NCBI GenBank assembly: GCA_964023205.1
Contig: OZ026845.1
Coordinates: 4,164,001 to 4,228,000, forward strand
Length of the DNA: 64,000 nucleotides
Direction of reading: 5' to 3'
Source: Lutraria lutraria
Taxonomy: Eukaryota; Mollusca; Bivalvia; Venerida; Mactridae
The first letter of the stretch is position 1, and every line of letters begins with the position of its first letter. Below are positions 25,816 to 36,324 of this stretch, piece after piece. The translations under genes and the position numbers were made by a program. Below the pieces are notes generated by a model. The model did not search any database, was not told where the DNA came from, and was given only the letters and a program-made list of their open reading frames with translations.

Positions 25816-25890
25816 TGCCCGATGCGTGGCTCGAATCCTCGACCTACTTCTTGCAAGTCAGATGCCCTGCAAACTGAGCTAATCGGACAG
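25816..25890 (-). repeat. tRNA-Ala-like SINE head 2
   Basis: On the minus strand it has TAGCTCAGTTTGCAGGGC, the loop CTTGCAA and the B box GGATTCGAGCC. Both this copy and the one at 25528 are followed on the plus strand by ACAGTACTGCTACAT, so they are copies of the same element in the same orientation. Confidence 0.65.
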
Positions 25891-26888
25891 TACTACGAGA
25901 ACTATGATACAGTACTGCTACATTTTCATTAAAATCTTTAAAAAAAGACCATGGACTTCTATACATATATACAAGTCCTTGACAAGACTCGTAAGATATA
26001 TTTATTTTCAGATCATTAAAGCATTCGATAATCTTACGCATGCGTCGTTTTTAGTGTCCAAATTTGAGTTGCAGTCCAATATGTCGACTACACTCCAATA
26101 TTACAAAAAATAACGGACAGCTGTCTATTCAGAGCGATCCGTTCGTAAAATTATTGGACAGTGAGAACAAAAGGATGACATCACAGGAATGATTTAAATT
26201 CATATATATACTCGTATGCCAAAATTTATACTATTATTGATAATGGGTTGCATGACGTGAACTCGTGTTACTAGGTTAAACTGGCGTGAAATGGACCGAG
26301 TTACACAAACATGTTTGCCGAATGCGCCCTATAAATGTTAGGGTTGCAAAATACTGAATAATTTTACTAAATAAACTCTTACTGACTTTCTGTCCATTCG
26401 CCTACCCTACTGATCTAAGAAATCTTAAACACTCGGAGACGGAGACCGATCTAAAGTTTTAAAACCCTGAACTCTGGGGATCTGGATGGTTATCCATATT
26501 TCATCATAGGTCCCTGACAATGTAATAAAGAAGTGTGCAGGGAAAATGAATATAATGATCTTAACTGTATCTGATTCTTCACTATACCCTAGTTCAATGT
26601 AACTTCGTCTTTACTGTATTACAATATTCTCAATCGTTCAATGAATAATAAAAAATCATATTATGTCAGATGCACGAGTAAGGCATGTGCTTTAAAAGAA
26701 GTCCTTTTGAATGCTACATATAGTTAATAAATCATTATGAAATGCATAAAGTGACCACTTGGACACTTCTCTTGAAGTAGTTAAACTAAAAAAAGTCGGC
26801 ATCATTCATGGTCATGTTTATATTTACCAGACTGAGCGAGAACCAAAATAAATAAAATCCAAACGGTGTTCATTTTCTTCAAAGCCAT

Positions 26889-28800
26889 GTTTGATATCTC
26901 AGAGACGAATGTCATAATATTCGTTTTACATGCAACTTGCACATGTACAATTTATGTACAGAATGTGTTGTTCTTATATTTGTTGAACCTTTTATTCGAG
27001 TCTTCATTTCATTGTTATACGCTACAGCGATTCAAATTGGTAGACATAATAGAAACAATAGCGTTGCTTACAATGTACAACAATATTCCATGTTAATGTC
27101 AACTACCATGCGACTTCCTTGTATATTAAAATGAGCTTAATTTCATCAAGAACTTATATATATAAGTCCTTGGTTTCATAATTCACATTATATTGTTTGT
27201 TTCTGAAGTTTTGTGTATGTATGTGTGTGTATGAATACATGTATAATTATAATTGTCTAATTTGTAATTAACTTTATTCAATAAATCAGTTGTATTTGTT
27301 GTATTAGATGTCTACAAATTGTTTATTTTCAATAATTGCTTTTCAGTTTCAAGAGGGTCTCTTTGTAAAAAAGTATTGTTTCATTTTCATCACTGTTAAT
27401 ATTTCATCGTCTTTATGTGTAACCATCTGTAAATAAAGTTATTATTATTATCATATGATTTCCGATTTTCCACTAAAAACACTACATTCTGTATTTTGAT
27501 TGAACTAGGAAGAATTAGTACATGTACTAAACAATTCAATGGAAAGAGATAACCGCATATACTTGTACTTGTATAATGGAAAAAATAACAAAAGGCCAGT
27601 AAAAAAACAAACTCTGATTCTGTTTAACACACACTTTTTATATTATATTTTATTAAGTGGTCGATGATAAGTGATTAACTGTATAGTTGAGATGTATATA
27701 TCTGATATAATCATTCACAGTAATACAAAGGAATATTTTTGTTAAGTTGGAACAATGTTAAGTTCTTTTTATAATGTCCTACCCTATTTCGTTGCCTTAT
27801 TAAACAAAACTAGTTGAAATACATACTACGAGTACATATGTACTTGGACTCAATACATATTTATGCATTTCAATAGCGTGTATGGTACATTTAACACAGC
27901 GGAACGAATGAATCGGTATAATTCTGAAGGCTCTAAATTCTTTGGTCTAGAAGCATGATTATGTACGTTTAATTAAGAAAGAATACGTTAATTGTCCCAA
28001 GAGCTGACAAGTTGACAACTCTATCAAATCTAAAATCTAAGTTTTTTCCCTTATTCGTAACAAACTGCTGGAAAATTGCCGAAATGTTCCTTACCTTTGA
28101 TATATAACTTATAGCTAGGTAATCCCTGAGAAATGGAATCATGTCAAGAACACTATACATGTATCTAGAACAACTCAAATAAGCGATCCTTATAAATCTT
28201 GATAAACTGCTTCAGGTGGGCCCGGGCATAGTAAGGGAATATGATTCATTTTATTACTACGTGCAGTAAAGATACAGAAAATGTCACATAGGGACCATCT
28301 CATAACTGACAAAATAAATGGTAGAATGTCTTCAACATATATAAAAATGGATACATCAAGACGACAACACAAATAAACAACATAAACACAGCAGTATGGT
28401 TGTTTAAACAAAAATACCATAATTTGTATATGAATAAAATAGTCATTCGTTTATAAGTCATTCCATGAATGGACGATTATACAGTAAAACCTCACTAGTT
28501 GACCATTCCAGTATAACGACCAACTAATATTTTCATACATACATAGTTGTTTTCAATATTTCCACTAGATTTCAACTCGATAAAGAAACTACCTGAATAT
28601 GAAATATGTGTCTCAATGGCGGAAGTATCTACAGAGGTTTGCTGTAGTTTTCAAGAGATTAAGACGCTGAATTTAATGACAATTGCTACATTTGAAATGT
28701 CTCATGCAAATACAACCAACTATCAAGTTAATTTAAACTTGCATTCGTCACTGTAGAAACTGTAATATTAATATTTTGTTGGTGAATAAGTCTGGACCGA
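26889..28800. other. Spacer between unit B and unit C
   Basis: No gene is recognised. Several blocks match the A-B spacer, for example GTGTATGGTACATTTAA (27877 on, also at 22629 on) and ACTGCTGGAAAATTGCC against ACTGCTACCTGGAGAAAATT. TACAGTAAAACCTC at 28479 looks like one end of a CAGTAAAAC MITE. Confidence 0.5.
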
Positions 28801-31253
28801 TTATGGCGATGGAGGAGGCGTGGCCTGTTGAGTCGTATTTGGTGATGAGTCGTCATTGACTGGCTCAGTTTTATTTTTTCCTGAAATTAATCAATTTTAG
28901 AAGACTTTGTGATTTTTTTTATATACAACACTTAGACATTTATATATAAATACAAATTCACACTTCAATTACATTTTAACTAATTAGATACTGTTACAGA
29001 TGTATTAAAAGGTTAGAGTTCAATTAGAATAGTTTTCGGAATATTGTTAACATACGGGGAGTATAGAAGTGAGATAGGTTAAGCCTGAACGTTTGTTAGT
29101 TCCCGGTTACATGCTCATTAGAAATAGGGTTGGTAAGTCGGGATTTTTTAGTTCTTACATTTATTTTGACTCAAGAAAGACGCGGCGTAGAAAGGTAAAA
29201 AGGAGAGGGTGGATGTACCGTTCTTCGGGACTAATAAAAGGTCTAGGGTCGCCATTGTAAAATAAGGCAGATCGGGTAACCAGAAACAAACATTGTTTAC
29301 GCAGTGTTTGTCACAAACATATTATAGCCACTGAATTGACATGGAAACCAGCTAACTTTAGCCACTAGAATCTTTATACTTATCAAGAATCAAGTACACG
29401 TACCGTAACAAGCTCGCATATACTTCCTCGACCAGAAACGCCAAATCAAATATGCCACACAAGTACAACCAATGACAATCCCAAGATAGACAGCCCATAA
29501 TTCCAGCAAAATAATGAACAATTGTTTGTTACATTTGTCTGTTGCTATTTAATTCATCGCATCATGGTCGCTAACTAGTAGCTATAGCCTCTCACCACCG
29601 CGAGTTCAAATCCCACCCGAGACATAGATTTCCCATTTGATGAAGCTATCCAATTAGCCTACGGAAGGTCGGTGGTTCTAGTTATTCACTTGGTGTCTTC
29701 CCCCGCCTTTGAAGCTGGCAAATCGCTAAATAAATGTTGATGTAAAGTACGCTATATTTACTTTAATAAAAATCTAAAACAAGGGGTTAATTATCCAATC
29801 ACATTCTCGACGTTTGATACGCTCGTAATTTCAGTTGTATGTCATTAATTCTAAAGGAATCTACGAAGCTGAACAGTTTATGAATATTTGGTGAAATGTT
29901 AAATAGAGAACTTCTCATCAAAAATCAGTGACGTGTTTCAACTGTACTTACATAGTACTAGCTGCATCTGCCTGTTGCACTGAAATGTCGACAAACTCTA
30001 GTTTACTGTCTAAAAAAGTATCCTTGTGAACAACGCCTATTCTTTAGCAGAGAAGTATTTGCAATGGTAATAGACTATATCTTCAATTGACAGCCACGAA
30101 GGTTCCATCTGTAAACATCATCTTTCGTTTCGCAGGTAAATGGCTTTTTTTTGTATGAAATCATTTAAGTATCTAAAATGATGTAGCGCACCAAGGATTT
30201 ACAACTGTACTCGTATGCTATTATGTTGTGAAGAAAGTTTGTAGTTAGAATCTTTGATAAAGGCTGAAAACGGGATAATGTTTTTGGTGCTAATGTTCGG
30301 ATGAGCTAGCTACCATTCATAAAAATACTCCATCTCGTTTTTACGCCTAGAACTGTTTTTTAAAATTCTTTTAGTTACAATAGTCATTCTTTTTTCAACA
30401 TTATTTTCCTTTACTTTTATTATCAAGTTCTAATAATAAAAAAAACATATTTCATCTTAGAAACAGCAGGTGCGCGATGACGTAGCGTACTACCAATGAT
30501 TTGTACTCTTCACATGTTTTTTATCGATCTAAATACTGATTTTCATATTTATAAACGCGTTTGGAGATCTGTATTTTCATACATCTGTGAATTTGAATCC
30601 CACCTGGGATCCGAGATTTAAAACTTGATCCATTTTAAGACGCTGTCCAGCTTGCCGCTTCAAGAAAATAAGAGTTAGCAATTTGCGCAATTTTCGGACA
30701 AATGTCCAATTAGTACTACAGTAGAATACGGTTATAATGAACACCTGGCTTGAGAAACAACCTTTAGAAGAGCCTCCAAGCTCAAATCTCAAAATCATTC
30801 TCATAGTATATTATTTTTAAAAGACCTGGAGACCGATAATAAATTTTATAAACTATATCACTTTATTATATCCGTATTTCATTATAGGTCCCTCACAATG
30901 CAATAAAGATGGGCATGTTCGCAGAAAAAAGATACTTCACTATTTCTGATTGTTCACCATATCGGAGTTCAATATAAATGTGTTTTACTGTATTGAAGTA
31001 TATATTCTTAATCGTTCAACGAATATCAATTATGCACGTTATGCTAGTTGTTCAAGTGGTTTGAAATTTATCCATTTAGAAGCTACATAAAATTAATTAT
31101 TTGTTTTGTGAAATAGATCAAATGACCACTTGGTCACTTGACTTGAATTGGTTTAAAAACGTCAGCATCAGTCATAGATATGTTTATATTTACCAGAATG
31201 AGCAAGAACCAACATAAATAAAATCCAAACGATGTTCCTTTCTTCAAAGCCAT
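28801..31253 (-). CDS. Small single-pass membrane protein, unit C (frame-shifted start, no PPxY)
   Basis: Four exons: 31194-31253, 29952-29979, 29404-29538 and 28801-28880. They join to a 100-residue ORF. The first exon is 60 nt instead of the 61 of units A and D: one base is missing, so its hydrophobic segment (FGFYLCWFLLIL) is read in a different frame from the paralogs. The linker exon then also reads in another frame (CNRQMQLVL), and the transmembrane exon starts in a phase that suits it (WAVYLGIVIGCTCVAYLIWRF, then RKYMRAC). The tail exon returns to the family frame (KTEPVNDD, PPPSP) and stops at TAA where unit D has the PPPPY tyrosine. It may be functional or may be open by chance; transcript data would decide. 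Confidence 0.6.
29565..29720 (+). repeat. tRNA-derived SINE in intron 2 of unit C
   Basis: It begins with a degenerate tRNA head (CGCGAGTTCAAATCCCACCC as B box) and carries the body GGTCGGTGGTTCTAG and CCGCCTTTGAAGCTGG. The same body is at 20060-20195 and 55520-55600. Confidence 0.6.
30719..30990. mobile_element. Intron-1 MITE of unit C
   Basis: Ends CAGTAGAATACGG and ATGTGTTTTACTG, with TA flanking the left CAGT and the right ACTG. The right 120 bases align with 21100-21221 and 26500-26616. Confidence 0.65.
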
Positions 31254-32415
31254 GTTTGGTATCTCTGGCACAAGTGACTTGACATAAGAAATACAGCTAG
31301 GAATAAACCGATCGAGAAAATACGCTGTTTTAATTGTTTGCACTGGTTTTAAATCAAGATATATTTCCGCACATTGTTCATAAAGAATAGTTGTGGGTTT
31401 CTGTTTCTATAATGTGGTCACTATTGTAGTTGTACGGTACAATAGTTATTGACAAACTTTACATTCTGAAATATATAAACAAATAAACAATGCATAAATA
31501 TCTATCTTAATGAGTGGCTAGAAGTCTTCAATGAAACATAGAATAATACAGTTGTGCATTATTACCAAACTTACAATTTACATCAAACATATCATGTAGT
31601 ACAAAACAATTACATTTATACACACATCTAAATATAATTACAACATGCATTTACAACATTACACTTACCATCTATGGGATAAATGTATCTTTCCCTCTCA
31701 AACTCTCTCTCTCTCTCTTCTGTGACTGTTAACAACTGTGAAGTTAGAAAGGTATTATTTAAAAAGTGATCAGAAGTAAAGATAGATGTGGTAATCAAGT
31801 CAACTAAGTATTGCTCTGAAAACCACCAAATTCCTCAAAACTATTAATTAAATAGTTATACTTAACATAGGCAATTTTTGTACTTATTTATGAAGTCATT
31901 AGGAAAAAATAATCTAAAACAATTTAGAAATACTAACCAAAAAAAAACAAATAATTGAACCCTCCTATGAAATATACATCTAGTCTGGGCGGTAAAAAGT
32001 ATAGAACTGGTAATACCAGCACAAAGAGCTGAGAAAAAAAGACTTAAAAGGTCATATTCCTATAAAGGTCATTGATTTCCATCAAACCAGATAACTCTAA
32101 GAAATAATTACAACTGGGGTGGTATTCACGTAGAATCTTAAGTATTACCTTAAAAAAATTCTTATCCTTTATATATTTTCCTTAACCAAGGATAAGGAAA
32201 TTTTTATCTTTAAACTTTTCCTCAGCCTGTCTCCACGTTATGAAAAAGCAAGGGAGACAACTCAAACAAAGAACAATACAGTTAAACTGGTTCCCGTTCC
32301 ATCTTGCAGTGCACCAAAGGCTTTGTACACACAAGTCAACAGGAACCAGTTTACAACACAGTATCACCAAGATTTACTTCCCTTGGAACTAAATCAAACC
32401 TCAAAAACATCACCC

Positions 32416-32648
32416 TGCTACATATGTATCTGTTTAGAAGACGAATTCCACTTTTTATTAGAATGTCCTTATAAATAGTACTGTGTAAAATGAAAAACAT
32501 ACAAAAAAATTAATATAGGCAATATCCAAGTATGGTTAAAATTGATCTGTTGAAATCAGAAAATATTAACGAACTTAGAAATTTATCAACTTACATAAAT
32601 TTATTTAATCTTATAAAAGTTTTGAAAAAAAACTTAATATTTAATTAA
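32416..32648 (+). mobile_element. LINE ORF2 C-terminal remnant (zinc-knuckle region)
   Basis: The first frame (from 32416) reads Cys-x2-Cys followed by EDEFHFLLECP, the classic C-terminal motif of invertebrate LINE reverse transcriptases, then a stop at 32476. A second frame (32538-32648) reads NINELRNLSTYINLFNLIK and a stop, as LINE C-termini do. The break between them is a frameshift. AAGGGAGACAACT lies just upstream. Confidence 0.7.
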
Positions 32649-33190
32649 TGTTTCCAACTCTCATAAGAGTATGTTTGTTAATTTCTGGAATTATTTGTAA
32701 GATATATACAACCAGTATACATTTTGATAAATGTTATATGTATAAATCACACGTTACTCGTTTTTTAGGTATAACTCAATGTGTTATTTACTTTTATATT
32801 ATAATGCTATTGACATTGTATAATATGTGTAAAAATGTAAATATGTGGAATGTTAGACAAGTTTGCCCTTTATTCTTGATTAACACCATACTATACTATT
32901 TATAGATATTTGATATTTTATACAATATACATGTATAACAATATTTCATATTGACCTAAACAAAGTTTATCATGTCACTTACTTGCACAAAGAATGCGCT
33001 TGGTTTTGTAAGTCACATACATGTAATAAGGTTCGTTAAAATGAAATGTGATATCATAGACCTTCAACATATAAATCAAATATGTGCATAAATACATAAT
33101 TTCTAATGTCATGTTTAATCCCATTCTCTATTACTCGAAAATCAATTTTGTTCATAAACGGAATATTTTCGGCAAATATGTACATGTATA

Positions 33191-33368
33191 CAGTAAAACC
33201 TGTGAACAGAGATCAACCTCGGAAATACATAATGTAGCCTTCATTGACAGATGGTTTTTATTTGGAGGTCACTTTTGTTATGTTTAATCAATAACAGTTT
33301 TTAAAAGAATGGCCTTTGCTCACAGTGTGGCCTTTATTCGGAGGTGGCTTCTAACACATGTTTAACTG
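33191..33368. mobile_element. 178-bp MITE with CAGTAAAACCTG TIRs (copy 2)
   Basis: Ends CAGTAAAACCTGTGAACAG and ACATGTTTAACTG, TA on both sides. The interior (GGCCTTTATT, GGAGGTGGC) matches 3226-3400 and 47982-48140. Confidence 0.75.
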
Positions 33369-33680
33369 TATTTCAAAAAAATGTTTTAACACTGCATTTT
33401 CTGAAATTTAACATTCATTTCGATTTCTCATAGCAACTTAACTTTCAGTACCTTTCAATTACCACTAAATAATTCAATGGTTGAGAAAATCATTTATGTT
33501 CAAAGAAACATCTTTGATTGACAACAACACATATACATGAATGTATATCGAAAATCAAATTTTATGTCCATTCAAATGAGCGATGATAAATGAATTTTTA
33601 GAAAGACACATCGATATACATTGTAATTATTAACACGTTTGAAACATAGTCACATGTAATACAAATATATAGCTATGCAT

Positions 33681-33853
33681 TCACGAATATTTTTTATATT
33701 TTTCGTGGGAGGACTCGACGGGTACGAATACGCGAAAGGCTGGTCGGTCGGCGGTCGGCGGTCGATCGTCTTGGACAGTAGGACACGGCACTTGCGCCAC
33801 TGGAGTGGAACTGCCTTTGACATCACCAAATATATAGATTAATAATCTTTTCT
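33681..33853 (-). CDS. Possible alternative last exon of unit D
   Basis: On the minus strand an AATAATTTCAG acceptor, like that of the normal last exon, opens a 173-nt frame ending in TGA at 33681-33683. Its phase matches the donor of the unit D transmembrane exon (one base carried). The product is proline- and charge-rich (DDRPPTADRP, then HEKYKKYS) and the DNA is unusually GC-rich for the area. It lacks a PPxY motif. It could also be a remnant of a fifth unit or a chance frame; no homology is claimed. Confidence 0.3.
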
Positions 33854-34054
33854 CTGAAATTATTAAATGTCTTAGTTTTATTTCTTTTTTAAATATCCTC
33901 AATATGAATTCCGTCCCAATTGTGGAAGTAGTTTAACTGTAGTTTAAGATAAAATCAGTTATATCAATACAATAGCACCACATTTGAAATATCAAATGTA
34001 GTACAAGAATCAAGTTTATACATGTTTTCTCCTCGCACTGTAGAGGCTAACATG

Positions 34055-35154
34055 TTAATATTTCGGTGGTGGATAAACCGGGTCCGAATATGGCGGTGGA
34101 GGCTCGGCTTGTCCAGTTGGATATGATGTGGTGACGTCATCGACTGGCTTAGTTTTGTTTGGTTCTGAAATTATTCAATTTTAGAAGACTTATCAAAATT
34201 GTTCATATCATAAAAAGAAATGTTTACAGCATTTATACGTTTAACTACAGTATAAATTTATATTTCACCTTCACTCGGACTAATCTAATATGCTAGTGTA
34301 AAACTCGGACGTATAAATGAATAATGTATACGTTTTTAATCCGGATGAGTAAGAATGAAATCTCAACCAGTCTCACAAGACAGATTTATCATACGAAATA
34401 GCAGAGACAGTCTATTTGTTATCTATCTGATAAGTTTAACCTTTTAACATATTATCGAACGTTGCTTACTTTATACAATTATTTATATACATGTAATAGG
34501 ATTGTGAAAATAAAGTACACATACCGCAGGACCAGAATGGTGTACCATGCTTCTTTGCCCAGATACAACGTATCAAGACCACCAAACCAAGAACGACAAA
34601 GATGGAGCCGACAACAATGAGGGCAATCAATTCCCCACCAGACCTAAAATACATAATGACATGTATCAGTTGCTATTTAACTTAACCCCGCAACCAAAGA
34701 CTTTTTAAAATTAATTCTCAGGAGCGGTACTTCGTCTTTCTCCTTTTAAAAGCTTCCTACACGCTTCAACGAACAATAAAATAATAATAATAATAAATCC
34801 CTATCCATCTACCCCTTTTTTCATGAGCATGTAACCATGAAGAAACAAAACATACTCCATAGTTAAAATTGGAATTGTTCCAATTGTACTTGTGGTCACG
34901 GCCGTAGTCCAGTTGTTAGCGTGCTGGATTTGTAACCCGGCCATCCGGGTTCGTTTCATGGTCGTGACAGGACTGGTCATAACCTTCCATGAAAATTTGA
35001 CAACAATGCCAATTTGCCTCCACATGTGAAGAAATTGCCGGTTCCTCACAGTTTGGAAGGGTTGTTTAATACTGGTTCGAATATCGTCTACACAAAATCG
35101 TCAGGTGAATCGGCTTCCGTGAATAAATGAAAAATTGTTGAAAACCGGCGTTAA

Positions 35155-35188
<34 letters not shown>

Positions 35189-36324
35189 CGTACTTACGAA
35201 GTTCCACCGCTACTTCTGCTGGATCGATAGCTTCTACTTCCTCCTCTACGGGCATCAGTCTGTAACACTGAAATAACATTAAACTCTGGTTAACGACTGA
35301 CTGTCTAAAAAGATCTCTATGTCAACAATATCCACGATTTTACACTTACAATCAGCAAATCGATTCACGAATATTTTGTTATCAAGTAACCAATTTATAA
35401 ATTAAACATTGCAGTTCTGAAGACAGCTTAATTTAATTTTCCATTATGAATAATGAAACAAACCCAATAACCGATTCTATGGCTTAAATATTTATAGGTG
35501 CCCCCTTTCAGTGAATGGATTTCCATGAATATTTGATTTGCTGGTTTAAACCTGCGAGCAGTTCTCTAAAATTCCGGTTAGACCTCTTAGTAAACAGAGT
35601 AGACCCTGGTGAGACAATACGAGTTCATTTTTGTATATATTCCAAGAAAAGGGATTTTAAGAACAAAGTATATGCACTTTATGTCAAGAAACAAAATCAT
35701 GATCCATTGACCTAAGTAGTGACGAATATTCGTACTTGATTTTTAAAATTTGATTCGTGATTACATCAACCACTCGTATACTCACACAAGCCCTATAGAA
35801 GACTAACCGATGTATAAACCCCTACAATATGTAAATAAACTGAATTTAAATCACGGATGCTCCGAGGCATTTGCCCATTTTTCGGAATTAATATATTACA
35901 GTAAAACACGATTATAGTGAAATCCTAGAGACCCTAGTAATTACATTATTCTCTCCATATTTCGCTTTATATTTATTACAATGCAATGATTAAGAAAATT
36001 AATTACATACATCGATCACTGTTTTCGATTCTTTACTATACCAGAGTTCGCTATAACTGTTTTTCTGTATTTAAGTATTTATATTCGTTTCCCTAAAATA
36101 TTAATTAAGTCTGATACACGAATTGGTTTGAAAGGTGTTTATTTAAGATTTAAATATAGTTACATTAAACTATTTTGGAATAGATAAAGTGACCACTTGG
36201 TCACGTGTCTTGAAAATGTAAGACTAAAATAGCAGTACCATTTACATTTGTAATTATACTTACCAGAAAGAACCAGAACCACAGTAAATAAAATCCAAAC
36301 GATGTTTCCATTCATCAAAGCCAT
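34055..36324 (-). CDS. Small single-pass membrane protein with PPxY tail, unit D (intact)
   Basis: Four exons: 36264-36324, 35198-35267, 34525-34643 and 34055-34164. They join in phase to a 119-residue protein. Order: signal peptide (ILFTVVLVLS, cleavage near residue 20), an Arg/Gly/Ser linker (RRGGSRSYRSSRSSGG), a membrane helix (LIALIVVGSIFVVLGLVV), a basic stop-transfer segment (RCIWAKKHG) with cysteines, and a proline-rich cytoplasmic tail ending PPPPYSDPVYPPPKY. The tail carries a PPxY motif, which in general binds WW domains such as those of NEDD4-family ligases. The layout resembles CYYR1/VOPP1-type small membrane proteins, but I do not assign orthology. The other three units are paralogs; this one alone keeps the tail. 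Confidence 0.8.
34892..35185 (+). repeat. tRNA-derived SINE, tRNA-Thr-like head, (CAGA)n tail
   Basis: The head GTCACGGCCGTAGTCCAG has a TTTGTAA loop and the B box-like GGGTTCGTTTC, followed by a conserved body (GCCTCCACATGTGAAG, GGTGAATCGGC). It ends in GGCGTTAAACAGACAG with a CAGA microsatellite at 35154-35185. It sits in intron 2 of unit D. A reversed, interrupted relative is at 4806-5336. Confidence 0.75.
35899..36067. mobile_element. Intron-1 MITE of unit D
   Basis: Ends CAGTAAAACACG and AACTGTTTTTCTG with TA flanks; diverged cognate of 21037-21221 and 30719-30990. Confidence 0.6.

Larger units (their letters stand above)
24196..26888 (-). pseudogene. Unit B of the small membrane protein family, broken
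   Basis: Only the outer exons are recognised. The signal-peptide exon (26827-26888) is 62 nt instead of 61: a fourth T after ATGGC shifts the frame and replaces the hydrophobic core with a charged sequence. The C-terminal exon (24196-24275) keeps the splice acceptor and the Pro-rich frame, but ends with TAA and TAG where unit D has the PPPPY tyrosine. No linker or transmembrane exon is found between them. Instead the interval holds two foldback elements and two tRNA-Ala-like SINEs. It is best read as a pseudogene disrupted by transposon insertion. Confidence 0.7.
31254..34054. other. Spacer between unit C and unit D
   Basis: It contains a CT-rich microsatellite near 31700-31720, a LINE scrap (32416-32648), a MITE (33191-33368) and a GC-rich patch at 33700-33830 that may be an alternative exon of unit D. 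TTTATT at 33877-33882 is a possible poly(A) signal for unit D on the minus strand. Confidence 0.5.

Noticed and set aside
25528..25890. Possible functional tRNA-Ala genes
   Set aside because: A and B boxes are good, but the anticodon stem and acceptor ends do not pair, and both copies share non-tRNA flanks, so they are SINE heads.
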